Positions 7,821 through 16,584 of a stretch of 64,000 bases of DNA are shown in pieces. The stretch is from Marinospirillum perlucidum. GTDB taxonomy: Bacteria; Pseudomonadota; Gammaproteobacteria; Pseudomonadales; Halomonadaceae. A program made the translations under genes and the position numbers. The notes beneath the pieces were generated by a model. The model was given only the letters and a program-made list of their open reading frames with translations. It searched no databases and was not told the origin of the DNA. The DNA is taken from assembly GCF_003336805.1 (NCBI RefSeq), contig NZ_QFWJ01000005.1, positions 62,001 to 126,000 on the forward strand, given 5' to 3'. Numbering within the stretch: position 1 is the first letter of the stretch; each line of letters begins with the position of its first letter.

Positions 7821-9278
7821 TTAGACGCTCATGCACAGATACTTCATTTCCAGGTATTCCTCGATACCGTGGTGGGAACCTTCACGGCCGAGGCCGGAGG
7901 ACTTGACCCCACCAAAGGGTGCCACTTCTGTGGAAATGATACCCGTGTTGATACCGACCATGCCGTATTCCAGGGCTTCAGCAGTAGTCCAGACACGGCT
8001 GAGATCCTTGGCATAGAAGTAGGCGGCCAGACCAAATTCGGTGTCATTGGCCAGACGTACAACTTCTTCCTGATCCTTGAATTTGAACAGGGGCGCGAGG
8101 GGACCAAAGGTTTCTTCCTTGGCCAGCTGCATTTCCTGGGTGGCACCGGTCACGATCGTTGGAGTCAGGAAGGTGCCGCCTTTGGGATGATCTTCACCCC
8201 CCGTGTAGAGGGTTGCACCCTTGCTCAGGGCATCTTCCAGGTGACGTTTAACCTTGTCGACAGCATTCTGGTCGATCAGGGGGCCCAGGTTCACGCCTTC
8301 TTCAAAGCCGTCACCGACTTTGAGTTTCTTGACCGCCTCGCTGAGTTTTTCGGCAAAGGCATCATAAACACCTTCCTGAACATAGATGCGATTGGCACAG
8401 ACACAGGTCTGGCCTGCATTGCGGTACTTGGACATGATCGCGCCTTCCACGGCGGCATCCAGATCGGCATCGTCAAAGACAATAAAGGGCGCATTGCCAC
8501 CCAGTTCCAGAGAGAGCTTCTTGATGCTGGGTGCACACTGTTCCATGAGCTTGCTGCCCACTGCAGTGGAACCGGTGAACGACAGCTTGCGAACGATGGG
8601 GTTGGCGCAGAGCTCGGCACCGACCTCACGGGATTTTTCGATATCCGCAGGCAGGATGTTGAGGATGCCATCAGGGATGCCTGCCCGCTTGGCCAGCTCA
8701 GCCAGAGCCAGGGCGGAAAAAGGGGTTTGCGGTGCAGGCTTGACCACCATGGCACAGCCAGCTGCCAGAGCGGGTGCAGCCTTACGGGTAATCATGGCTG
8801 CAGGGAAGTTCCAGGGAGTGATGGCCGCCGCTACGCCAATAGCCTGCTTGATCACCAGGATGCGCTTGTCAGCCTGGTGACCGGGCAGGGTTTCACCATT
8901 GACTCGCTTGGCCTGTTCGGCAAACCATTCCACAAAGGAGGCCGCATAGGCAATTTCACCCTTGGCTTCGGGCAGGGGTTTGCCCTGTTCCAGCGTCATG
9001 ATGCGGCCCAGGTCGTCCTGGTGCTCCATCATCAGATCAAACCACTTGCGCAGGATGTTGCTACGTTCCTTGGCTGTCAGTGCCTGCCAGGCGGGCATGG
9101 CCGCTTCAGCTGCTTCGATGGCACGACGGGTTTCCGCTTGGCCCAGGTTAGGTACCTGGCCTAGCAGCTCCTGATTGGAGGGGTTGTAAATCGGGGTGGT
9201 TTCACCGGAATCCGCATCGACCCACTGGCCGTTGATCCAGGCTTGCTGACGAAAGAGGTTGGCATCTTGTAGTTGCAT
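7821..9278 (-). CDS. gabD: NAD(P)-dependent succinate-semialdehyde dehydrogenase
   Basis: This enzyme oxidises succinate semialdehyde to succinate in GABA or polyamine catabolism. It is 485 residues, the family length. It carries the ALDH motifs TPWNFPAAM (cofactor-binding), FTGSTAVGSKLMEQ, the catalytic glutamate in LSLELGGNAPFIVFDDADLD, and the catalytic cysteine in AGQTCVCANRIYVQ. The N-terminus (FRQQAWINGQW) and the C-terminus (KSSGLGREGSHHGIEEYLEMKYLCM) are those of GabD rather than of other ALDHs. The start has a good AAGGAG site. There is no GABA transaminase or permease next to it; the nearby decarboxylase at 13134 could feed polyamine catabolism, but that link is only an inference. 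Confidence 0.92.
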   Translation of the reverse strand: MQLQDANLFRQQAWINGQWVDADSGETTPIYNPSNQELLGQVPNLGQAETRRAIEAAEAAMPAWQALTAKERSNILRKWFDLMMEHQDDLGRIMTLEQGKPLPEAKGEIAYAASFVEWFAEQAKRVNGETLPGHQADKRILVIKQAIGVAAAITPWNFPAAMITRKAAPALAAGCAMVVKPAPQTPFSALALAELAKRAGIPDGILNILPADIEKSREVGAELCANPIVRKLSFTGSTAVGSKLMEQCAPSIKKLSLELGGNAPFIVFDDADLDAAVEGAIMSKYRNAGQTCVCANRIYVQEGVYDAFAEKLSEAVKKLKVGDGFEEGVNLGPLIDQNAVDKVKRHLEDALSKGATLYTGGEDHPKGGTFLTPTIVTGATQEMQLAKEETFGPLAPLFKFKDQEEVVRLANDTEFGLAAYFYAKDLSRVWTTAEALEYGMVGINTGIISTEVAPFGGVKSSGLGREGSHHGIEEYLEMKYLCMSV

Positions 9279-9335
9279 AAAATTCTCCTTGGAAATTTAT
9301 TACCGAGTCTAGTCTCAGGTAAGTCCCCAGTGCAA

Positions 9336-11084
9336 TCAATGGATTGCTGTTTTTGCGTGCTGGACTTTTCTGTAGGCTTCAAGCAGGCGCTCATGAGCTT
9401 GCAGACCACTGAGTCCAGGTGCGGGAGTAAAACCATGAAAGGTTTTCTTGCCTTCCAGCAGTTCCAGACACTGGTGAATTTCCTGCTGGCCAAAATAAGC
9501 CTCAAGAGAAGTCATGAAGTCCGAAGGTTGGGCCCTGGCCAGTTGTAACTCCAGTAAGCAGGCCAGACAGCGATAGTGCTTTTGTCGCTCCTGATGAAGG
9601 TGGCCAAATAGCAGCAGGCCGTTGATCAGGTCCAAGGCGCTTTCCAGTTCGCCCAAAGCCAGGCAGAGCATGGCCTTGAGTTCACCGACCCGCAGTTCCT
9701 TCCAGAAACTGGAGCCCCCTGGAGCCAAGCCGATCAGTGCGGCAACCGGTTGCTGGTCATTAAAGCCACTGTCTACCAGCAGATCCAGAAGCTCGGCCTG
9801 TTGCGGACGATCCAGTTCGGGCAGTTCCAGCAGAGCATCGCGCAACTCCAGCCCCTGGTTGTTGTTATCCCAGGTGAGGTCATCCAACGGGTAGATTTCC
9901 GAAAAGCCGGGGACCAGAATCCGACAGGCGGCAACGCCCAGATGATCATAATCGGCAAGATAGACCTGATGGCCCTCCTGGTGGAGCTGTTCAATCAGCC
10001 AGTCAAACTGCTCGCGGCTGGTGCCGGGAAAGTTCCAGTGGACAAATTCATAATCCGGTTGATCACCGATCAGGGGCCAGCCGACCAGGCCGCTGGAATC
10101 AATAAAGTGGGTTTCCAGGTTGTGAGGTTCGGCGACTTCATCAAGGTTCATCGTGGGGGCAGGAAAGACATCCAACTCATCCAGCGCCCTGCCTTGCACT
10201 AGCTCGGTCAGGGTTCTTTCCAGGGCCACTTCAAACAGGGGATGGGCCCCAAAGGAAGCAAAACAGCCACCATCTTCCGGATTTAAAAGGGTGATGTTAA
10301 TGACTGGAAAACGACCGCCCATCGATGCATCCCTGGCCTGGACCTGAAAACCCGCGGCTTCCAGCGCCTGAAGACCTTCGACCACGGCCGGGTACTGCTG
10401 CAGAACGCTATCGGGAATCCGGGGTGGACAAAGGCCTTCACTCAAGAGGTGATTCTTTACGGCCCTTTCAAAAATCTCCGACAGGGCCTGAACCCGGGCT
10501 TCCCAGCAATTATTACCAGCGGCCATGCCATTGGAGACATAGAGATTGCCAATCAGATTGACCGGAAAATAGCAGGTTTGCTGATCGGCCTGGCGAACAA
10601 AGGGTAGGGCACAGATTCCGCGCTGTGGTGAGCCGGAGTTGATATCCACCAGGTTGGCAGCCTCCAGCTGCTGGTTTTGCTGATAGATTTCAAGACAGTG
10701 AGCATCCAGCAGCCCTGCGGGCAAACCCTCTGGCGTGACTTCAAACCAGCGTTCCTGAGGATAGTGAACGAATTCGCCGGCAGCTATTTCCGGCCCCAGC
10801 CAGAAATCAGCCCAAAAGTAGTTGCAGCTGAGGCGTTCGAAAAACTCACCCAGCGCCGAAGCCAGGGCTGCATCCGCTGAGCGACCCTTGCCGTTGGTAA
10901 AGAGTTGAGGGCAATCCTTGTCCTGAACATGAACCGACCAGACCTGGGGTAAGGGGTTGAGCCAGGAAACCGCTTCGACCTGGAAACCCTTTTTTTGCAG
11001 TTGCTCCTGCATAAAGGTCAGGGTTTCTTCCAGAGGGAGATCCTTGCCGGGAATTCGTGTTTTTGTGGGGGTGGTTTCAGCCAT
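9336..11084 (-). CDS. ycaO: YcaO-domain protein, ribosomal protein S12 methylthiotransferase accessory factor
   Basis: This 582-residue protein matches E. coli YcaO in length and along most of its sequence as I recall it. It has IPGKDLPLEETL at the N-terminus, then SWLNPLPQVWSVHVQDKDCPQLFTNGKG split across the substrate-side region, and SALGEFFERLSCNYFWADFW. The ATP-binding YcaO core includes AAGNNCWEARVQALSEIFERAVKNHL. A helical, TPR-like C-terminal region follows (about 430-582). In E. coli, YcaO assists RimO in methylthiolation of ribosomal protein S12. No peptide precursor gene or dehydrogenase is adjacent, so a RiPP role is not supported. No PxPxP tail is seen. Confidence 0.9.
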   Translation of the reverse strand: MAETTPTKTRIPGKDLPLEETLTFMQEQLQKKGFQVEAVSWLNPLPQVWSVHVQDKDCPQLFTNGKGRSADAALASALGEFFERLSCNYFWADFWLGPEIAAGEFVHYPQERWFEVTPEGLPAGLLDAHCLEIYQQNQQLEAANLVDINSGSPQRGICALPFVRQADQQTCYFPVNLIGNLYVSNGMAAGNNCWEARVQALSEIFERAVKNHLLSEGLCPPRIPDSVLQQYPAVVEGLQALEAAGFQVQARDASMGGRFPVINITLLNPEDGGCFASFGAHPLFEVALERTLTELVQGRALDELDVFPAPTMNLDEVAEPHNLETHFIDSSGLVGWPLIGDQPDYEFVHWNFPGTSREQFDWLIEQLHQEGHQVYLADYDHLGVAACRILVPGFSEIYPLDDLTWDNNNQGLELRDALLELPELDRPQQAELLDLLVDSGFNDQQPVAALIGLAPGGSSFWKELRVGELKAMLCLALGELESALDLINGLLLFGHLHQERQKHYRCLACLLELQLARAQPSDFMTSLEAYFGQQEIHQCLELLEGKKTFHGFTPAPGLSGLQAHERLLEAYRKVQHAKTAIH

Positions 11085-11579
11085 GAGAGGTTAGCTTCTA
11101 AGTAAATGAGGAATCAGAATAACAGGCCCTATCTGGCCTAGCCAGGATTTCCAGGTGGTCAACGGGCTTGTCAAGTGTCCACAGGTAAAAAAATGGTTTT
11201 TTTGCTTCTGGATAACTCGGGTTAACTTCCGGTTAAGTCTTTTCGAAAACAAAAGAAGGCTTGCAGTCATGTCAAGCCCTTTACTTGGGGTTAAATTAAA
11301 ATATCTATAAAAATCAATGACATGAAATATTATGCTGAGTGCAGCAGGGTTCTAGGGCAGTCATTGCTGGCCTGGTTGGTGTGTTTTTAGACAATCTGTC
11401 ATCAGCCTAGAAGTAATGGGAAATAGCGACGCTTGTTAGCGGGTTTTTAACAGAGTTATCCACAGTAAGTGTGCATAACTTGGTTGCTCGAAGGTCTGAA
11501 ATTCAGGCAAAAAAAAGGGGCAGATTTCTCTGCCCCCAGTGCGATAACGGCACTCAAGTCAATCGACGAACAAAAACAA
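11085..11579. other. 495-bp intergenic region, AT-rich, with DnaA-box-like sites
   Basis: No convincing gene is seen here. The middle is AT-rich (11270-11330). A perfect TTATCCACA lies at 11456 and a one-mismatch inverse box (TGTGCATAA) at 11470-11478. Another one-mismatch inverse box lies near 11206-11214 (TCTGGATAA). The promoter of ycaO must lie in the first part. The minus-strand terminator at 11509-11536 belongs to the gene at 11580. Confidence 0.5.
11509..11536 (-). terminator. Rho-independent terminator of the repeat-protein gene
   Basis: On the minus strand, GGGGCAG pairs with CTGCCCC around a 6-base loop and is followed by eight T residues. It lies 44 bases beyond the stop of the minus-strand gene at 11580-12002. 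Confidence 0.92.
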
Positions 11580-12002
11580 TTACCAGCCACTCGCCAGGGC
11601 GAGGGGTAGGTTTTCCTGCTGATAACGCTGAGCAGCCCAGCGTACTGCAAAATCCCTGTCTTCCAGCAGAGATTCGGCAAACTGTTGATCCAGGTCCGGG
11701 CGCTTGGCCAGGGTCATGCGGATGGCCGCTTCTTCATCATTGCTGAGTCGCTGCATCCCGGCAAAGCTGGGGTTGCCCTTGCGAGCCAGCATCAAGCGCA
11801 CCTTGGGGTCAGGGTGCTGGCTGAGTTCGTCAGCAATATCCTGCGGCAGACGCGAATGTTGAGCCAGCGCAAAAGCCAGATCGGGGCGTTGGTGGAAAAT
11901 ACGTTTCCAGGCTTCATCGGCAAGGGCGTGCTGAAAGGCCAGTTCCTGCTGTAAGGGGTCCTTGCTATCGAGAAGTGCGATGAGCTGTTTTTCAGTGATC
12001 AT
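11580..12002 (-). CDS. Small alpha-helical repeat protein (LRV/HEAT-like), function unknown
   Basis: This 140-residue cytoplasmic protein is made of short helical repeats with spaced aspartates and arginines: AFQHALADEAWKRIF, LAQHSRLPQDIADELSQHPDPKVRLMLARKGN, SNDEEAAIRMTLAKRPDL and LEDRDFAVRWAAQRYQ. The HPDPKVRLMLARK unit resembles leucine-rich-repeat-variant or HEAT-type repeats used for protein binding. I do not recognise a specific function. It is monocistronic, with its own terminator, and the start has AGGAGG just upstream. Confidence 0.7.
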   Translation of the reverse strand: MITEKQLIALLDSKDPLQQELAFQHALADEAWKRIFHQRPDLAFALAQHSRLPQDIADELSQHPDPKVRLMLARKGNPSFAGMQRLSNDEEAAIRMTLAKRPDLDQQFAESLLEDRDFAVRWAAQRYQQENLPLALASGW

Positions 12003-12216
12003 TAAGCCTCCTGAAGCTTGATCGCTAAATGCTATAGACCAAAGTATAGTGACTTTGTAGTCAAATTACAAGACTGCTTGGTCACGCAAGACCTTAGAGG
12101 TAGGACCGTCGTTAATCTATTAAGTTTGATATATCTTATGTCAATCATTCGATGAGCATTTTTTATGCGAGGCAAAAAAGAAATAATAAAAAGTAAACAA
12201 TGAAGAGGGAGATACC

Positions 12217-12945
12217 ATGGATTATGGTTACCGTTTACTGGTGGCTGCTTCGGATGCGGATGAATTTCCACTGTTCTGGAAGCGACTCGTCGCCAAGCAA
12301 ATGGAGTTGGAGGCTGTTTCACAGGCTGCCCAACTCTGGGAAAGACTGGATGCCCGGGAATATGACCTGCTGATCTTGTCAGAAGGTTTACAAGGAGAGG
12401 AGTTTGAAGAGATCCTCTATCAAGCCTGTCACCACCTGCAATTACCCGTTTTAGTCCTGGCTGAATCCAAGATTACCGCCTTGACCGCACTGGAATGGCG
12501 GGCAGAAGAGGTGGTCTGGAAGAATGTCGGCCCCTATGAGTTGGAATTAAGAATATGCAAGTGTCTTGAGCGGCTTGCAGGCCAGCAGGAAGGCGCTAAG
12601 GAGGTTAATAGGCAGGAGGTCCTTTTTAGTGGTTACACGCTAAAGCAAAGAGAACGCCAGCTTCTGCATCCTCAGGGTCATGAAATTTCCTTGACCCGGG
12701 CTGAATTCGATCTTTTGAAGATCTTGGTCCAGGCTCAGGGAGAACCCCTGTCAAAAAAGCAGTTGAGCCTCACTCTGGGTGAGGACTATCAGGATACCAG
12801 CCCGGAAACCGTGGCCGTATTGATTCACCGTCTACGCAAAAAAATGGGCAGCAAAACTGCGATTCAGACCCTCTCCGGTGTGGGCTATCGCATTCAATTT
12901 ACTCCTGCATCCGAGATGCAAAAGGCTCTCGCGCCACTACCCTGA
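12217..12945 (+). CDS. OmpR/PhoB-type DNA-binding regulator with degenerate receiver domain
   Basis: This 242-residue protein has an N-terminal receiver-like domain (about 4-118) and a C-terminal winged helix (about 132-231). The winged helix carries LTRAEFDLLKILVQAQGEPLSKKQL and VAVLIHRLRKKMG, ending SGVGYRIQF, all typical of OmpR-family effectors. In the receiver, the position of the phospho-accepting aspartate is serine (DLLILSEG, Ser55), although a lysine resembling the conserved switch lysine remains (VVWKN). It therefore probably acts without classical phosphorylation. No histidine kinase is next to it. The start at 12217 has a GAGGGAG ribosome site. The target genes are not known; the decarboxylase downstream is a candidate. 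Confidence 0.82.
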   Translation: MDYGYRLLVAASDADEFPLFWKRLVAKQMELEAVSQAAQLWERLDAREYDLLILSEGLQGEEFEEILYQACHHLQLPVLVLAESKITALTALEWRAEEVVWKNVGPYELELRICKCLERLAGQQEGAKEVNRQEVLFSGYTLKQRERQLLHPQGHEISLTRAEFDLLKILVQAQGEPLSKKQLSLTLGEDYQDTSPETVAVLIHRLRKKMGSKTAIQTLSGVGYRIQFTPASEMQKALAPLP

Positions 12946-12966
12946 ACCAGGGCTTCTGGCCTACAG

Positions 12967-13026
12967 GTAAAAGAGAGGAAAAGCCTTCCGCGCGACTTAA
13001 ACGGGTAGATGTTTCCTCTCTTTTAC
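12967..13026 (+). promoter_or_regulatory. Long inverted repeat between regulator gene and decarboxylase
   Basis: Two 15-base arms (GTAAAAGAGAGGAAA at 12967 and its complement ending at 13026) enclose a 30-base GC-rich loop. There is no T-run immediately after. A second small hairpin (TAGCA/TGCTA, 13052-13066) follows, before the decarboxylase start. It could be a terminator of the regulator gene, a structured leader of the decarboxylase, or an operator. I do not recognise a riboswitch class. Confidence 0.55.
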
Positions 13027-13133
13027 AGGTGTTTTCGCAGGAAGGATTTTTTAGCATTTTTTGCTAGTCAAGCGACCCTTGATAGGTTAGATTTGCGCGC
13101 ATTATTCATCCTGGGAAAAGGTAGGCCGTGCCC

Positions 13134-15398
13134 ATGAAATTTCGCTTTCCTGTCGTCGTCGTCGATGAAGACTTTCGCTCGGAAAATATTTCCGGTTCCG
13201 GCATCCGTGACCTGGCCGAAGCCATTGGCAAGGAAGGCATGGAAGTCGTGGGTTATACCAGCTACGGCGATCTGACTGCTTTTGCCCAGCAGGCCAGTCG
13301 AGCTTCCTGTTTTATCGTTTCTATCGATGACGAGGAATTTGGCGATCAGGGTGAAGAAGGCGTGGACAAGGCGCTGGATCAGATTGGCCGCTTTATCAGT
13401 GAAGTGCGCAAGCGCAATGAAGAAATTCCTATCTTTCTTTATGGCGAAACCCGGACGTCCCGGCATATCCCCAACTCCATCCTGCGCGAGCTGCATGGTT
13501 TTATCCATATGTTCGAGGATACGCCCGAGTTTGTTGCCCGGCATATTATCCGTGAAGCCAAAAAATACCTGGATGCGCTGGCACCTCCGTTTTTCACGGC
13601 GCTGATGGATTACGCCAGTGATTCCTCCTATTCCTGGCACTGCCCCGGGCATTCCGGCGGGGTTGCCTTTTTGAAAAGTCCGGTCGGGCAGATGTTCCAC
13701 CAGTTCTTTGGTGAGAATATGCTGCGCGCCGATGTCTGTAATGCCGTGGATGAGCTGGGTCAATTGTTGGATCATACCGGCCCGGTAGCAGACAGTGAGC
13801 ATAATGCCGCGCGTATTTTCGGCTGTGATCACCTCTTTTTTGTCACCAATGGTACCTCCACCTCCAACAAGGTGGTCTGGCATTCCACAGTGGCACCGGG
13901 GGATATCGTGGTGGTGGATCGCAACTGCCACAAATCCATTCTGCACTCGATCATCATGACCGGGGCTATCCCTGTTTTCCTGATGCCGACCCGCAACCAT
14001 TACGGCATCATTGGCCCGATTCCCAAAAGTGAATTCTCTGCCGAGGCGTTGGAGCGCAAGATTGCCGAGAATCCTTTTGCCCGAAATGCGGTCAACAAAA
14101 AGCCGCGCATCCTGACCATCACCCAGTCCACCTACGATGGCATCCTCTATAACGTCGAGGAAATCAAAAAGGTACTGGGTAATCGCATCGATACCCTGCA
14201 TTTCGATGAAGCCTGGCTGCCGCATGCTGCTTTTCATGAATTCTATGAAAACATGCATGCTATTGCCGATGATCGCCCACGCTCGGAAGAAACCCTGGTC
14301 TTTGCCACCCAGTCGACCCATAAGCTGTTGGCGGGTCTCTCCCAAGCGTCCCAGATTCTAGTGCAGGACAGTAAAACCCGTAAGCTGGATCGTCATCGCT
14401 TTAACGAATCCTATTTGATGCACTCTTCCACCAGCCCCCAGTACGCGATTATCGCTTCCTGTGATGTGGCTGCTGCCATGATGGAAGAACCCGGCGGGCG
14501 GGCACTGGTGGAGGAATCCATTCATGAAGCCATCGATTTTCGCCGCGCCATGCGCAAGGTGGATCAGGAGTTTGGGGCCAATGACTGGTGGTTCCAGGTT
14601 TGGGGGCCGGACAAGCTGACCGAAGATGAAGGCATCGGTGATCGTGATGACTGGGTGATTCATGCCGGGGATACCTGGCACGGTTTCGGGGATATCGAGA
14701 CCGGCTTCAATATGCTCGACCCGATCAAATCCACCATTATCACGCCGGGGCTGGATGTGGATGGCAAGTTCGACGACCAGGGGATTCCGGCTGCGATTGT
14801 CAGCAAGTATCTGGCCGAGCATGGCATCATCATTGAAAAGACGGGTCTCTATTCGTTTTTCATCATGTTTACCATCGGCATCACCAAGGGCCGTTGGAAC
14901 TCCATGGTGACTGAACTGCAGCAGTTCAAGGATGATTATGACCGTAACCGTCCGCTTTGGCGGGTGATGCCGGAGTTTGTCAGCAAGCATCCCCACTATG
15001 AAAAAACCGGCTTGCGTGATCTCTGTGATGCCATTCATCAGGTCTATCGTGAATATGATCTGGCTCGAATCACCACGGACATGTACCTGTCCAAGATCGA
15101 ACCGGCCATGCTGCCAGCCGATGCCTGGTCAAAAATGGCCCATCGCCAAATCGAACGCTGCCCGATTGATGAGTTGGAAGGCCGGATTACTGCCATGCTG
15201 GTGACCCCCTATCCACCGGGCATTCCTCTGCTGATTCCCGGTGAGCGCTTCAATGCCAGCATTCTGCGTTACTTGCAGTTTGTGCGGGATTTCAACCAGC
15301 GCTTCCCCGGTTTTGAAACCGATGTGCATGGCCTGGTTTATGAAGAAGTCGACGGTGTGGAAGGCTACTACATTGATGTGGTGAAAGAGGACGGCTAG
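13134..15398 (+). CDS. Orn/Lys/Arg decarboxylase, class I PLP-dependent
   Basis: This large PLP enzyme of the biodegradative arginine/lysine/ornithine decarboxylase family makes agmatine, cadaverine or putrescine and CO2. It is 755 residues. The N-terminal response-regulator-like wing domain (about 1-130) contains FPVVVVDEDFRSENISG. The PLP core has WHCPGHSGGVAF, NGTSTSNKVV and the Schiff-base lysine in STHKLLAGLSQ (Lys397). The C-terminal domain ends with PYPPGIPLLIPGE. Substrate preference cannot be read from this. ATG 13134 is used, though a GTG at 13128 is spaced better from AAAAGG. The gene probably serves acid resistance or polyamine production. Confidence 0.9.
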   Translation: MKFRFPVVVVDEDFRSENISGSGIRDLAEAIGKEGMEVVGYTSYGDLTAFAQQASRASCFIVSIDDEEFGDQGEEGVDKALDQIGRFISEVRKRNEEIPIFLYGETRTSRHIPNSILRELHGFIHMFEDTPEFVARHIIREAKKYLDALAPPFFTALMDYASDSSYSWHCPGHSGGVAFLKSPVGQMFHQFFGENMLRADVCNAVDELGQLLDHTGPVADSEHNAARIFGCDHLFFVTNGTSTSNKVVWHSTVAPGDIVVVDRNCHKSILHSIIMTGAIPVFLMPTRNHYGIIGPIPKSEFSAEALERKIAENPFARNAVNKKPRILTITQSTYDGILYNVEEIKKVLGNRIDTLHFDEAWLPHAAFHEFYENMHAIADDRPRSEETLVFATQSTHKLLAGLSQASQILVQDSKTRKLDRHRFNESYLMHSSTSPQYAIIASCDVAAAMMEEPGGRALVEESIHEAIDFRRAMRKVDQEFGANDWWFQVWGPDKLTEDEGIGDRDDWVIHAGDTWHGFGDIETGFNMLDPIKSTIITPGLDVDGKFDDQGIPAAIVSKYLAEHGIIIEKTGLYSFFIMFTIGITKGRWNSMVTELQQFKDDYDRNRPLWRVMPEFVSKHPHYEKTGLRDLCDAIHQVYREYDLARITTDMYLSKIEPAMLPADAWSKMAHRQIERCPIDELEGRITAMLVTPYPPGIPLLIPGERFNASILRYLQFVRDFNQRFPGFETDVHGLVYEEVDGVEGYYIDVVKEDG

Positions 15399-15404
15399 TT
15401 AAAA

Positions 15405-15449
15405 AGCCCAGGCTCCCGTTAACCGGCGGGAGGCCTGGGCTCTTCTTTT
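15405..15449. terminator. Strong bidirectional terminator
   Basis: A long stem (AGCCCAGG-CTCCCG paired with CGGGAG-GCCTGGGCT, with small mismatches) ends in a T-rich run on the plus strand, and its left side has AAAAA, giving T on the minus strand. It sits between the convergent decarboxylase and lipoprotein genes and can serve both. Confidence 0.9.
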
Positions 15450-15468
15450 CTGTACAAGACAGTTGCTG

Positions 15469-16395
15469 TCAATTCGGGTTGGTATACTGATTGCTCATCA
15501 GTTGGCCGGACCACTTGGCTCGCAAAATTGCATTGCTGTCTTCAACCTGATTGCGGTCCCAGAAGCTGAAGCCAAAGTTTTCACGGTGGAAAAAGGGACC
15601 CACATGTCCACCCCAGAAGCCTTCACTGCCTAAGTACCGGCAAAAGCCGCGTGACCATTTGATTGACCAGGGGATATTCGACTTGGGGGCACTGGTAACG
15701 CCTTCTGCGCCCTGGGTGGCACTGCAGCCAGCATGGCCTTCGGGCAGATAAGCGGCTTGGTCTTCCAGATCAGGGACAAAAGTGGCTCCACAATGGGCAT
15801 TGTTGCTGTCCTGGCAGGGACCATAGGCCGAGCCTTCGGTGCCGGGGTAGTCCGCATCCCACTGGGTAGTGTATTTACGCTGCTGCCCCCAGAGTGCTCG
15901 GGCAAAAAGGCAGTGATCTTTTTTTACCTGACGCTCTTCACTGGTATAGCCCACCAAGGCCCTGACATGATTGATCGCTATCCGGTGCCATTCATCCACT
16001 TCTGCTTTGGTGGGATTGCGGTTGTCGGCAAAAGGCTGGTTTTCATAAAAGACTTCACGAATACCCCGGATGGTATCACCGCTGGGGCAGATGGCCTGGG
16101 CAAATTCTGATTGCGTCATGGTGGTGGGGTCATAGGTCGTGCCATCCCACTTGGCTGCTTCCCAATCTGCGTCACTGATCCAGCCGACGCTATCCGGATC
16201 GTGAGCGGTATTGGTCGTGCCGGAAAAGGGTTTGCTGTCGAAGGTGCTCCAGTCAGCCTGGTTGGGCGTGTACTGATTGCTGGGTTGACTGCTGCTGGTG
16301 GAATCACTGCCTGAGCTGTCGCTGTCGAGGCAGCCACTGAGTGCCCAGCCGAACAAACCAATACACAACAAGGGTTTCAAGGAAGAAAAAGGCAT
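15469..16395 (-). CDS. Predicted outer-membrane lipoprotein, function unknown
   Basis: This is a 308-residue lipoprotein. The start at 16395 gives a clean signal peptide (MPFSSLKPLLCIGLFGWAL) with lipobox LSGC, then a Ser/Asp-rich linker of about 20 residues. The folded part has many tryptophans and six or so cysteines that could form disulfides (AICPSG, DHCLFA, GPCQDS, AHCGAT, AGCSAT, GFCRYLG). It contains WHRIAINHVRALVGY, which faintly resembles the CAP/SCP domain (HNxxR), but the match is weak and I do not assign it. It is transcribed toward the terminator at 15405. The longer reading frame upstream lacks a signal sequence start. Confidence 0.75.
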   Translation of the reverse strand: MPFSSLKPLLCIGLFGWALSGCLDSDSSGSDSTSSSQPSNQYTPNQADWSTFDSKPFSGTTNTAHDPDSVGWISDADWEAAKWDGTTYDPTTMTQSEFAQAICPSGDTIRGIREVFYENQPFADNRNPTKAEVDEWHRIAINHVRALVGYTSEERQVKKDHCLFARALWGQQRKYTTQWDADYPGTEGSAYGPCQDSNNAHCGATFVPDLEDQAAYLPEGHAGCSATQGAEGVTSAPKSNIPWSIKWSRGFCRYLGSEGFWGGHVGPFFHRENFGFSFWDRNQVEDSNAILRAKWSGQLMSNQYTNPN

Positions 16396-16493
16396 AAGGC
16401 TCCGGTTATTACAAGCAAAAAGAGGAGGCTGGGCAGAGGGTGCGCCAGTGATTTGCAAGAAACGGGGCGCAAGAGCCGCTCTGCAGCAGATGC

Positions 16494-16515
16494 CACCTCA
16501 CCAGTAGGTGAGGTG
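16494..16515. repeat. Perfect 9-bp hairpin (CACCTCACC / GGTGAGGTG)
   Basis: A perfect 9-bp inverted repeat with a 4-base loop lies between the cysN stop and the lipoprotein start, both on the minus strand. There is no T-run, so it is either a Rho-assisted 3-prime end of cysDN or a protective or regulatory hairpin. Confidence 0.5.
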
Positions 16516-16584
16516 TTCAAGCCATTACTCTAGCTGAGATGCGCTAAGATAACCAGAGGTACACCCTTCCCTGGGTGGTCGTAA

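Noticed and set aside
7752-9164. 470-codon open frame on the plus strand opposite gabD
   Set aside because: It mirrors gabD in the antisense frame, has no recognisable domain, and gabD is a clear full-length ALDH.
11085-11579. Chromosome replication origin
   Set aside because: DnaA-like boxes are few and the usual origin genes are absent; kept only as a low-interest observation.
12967-13066. Lysine or guanidine riboswitch upstream of the decarboxylase
   Set aside because: The inverted repeat does not show the conserved core sequences of those classes.
13068-14345. 425-codon open frame on the minus strand opposite the decarboxylase
   Set aside because: Antisense shadow of a conserved PLP enzyme; no ribosome site or family features.
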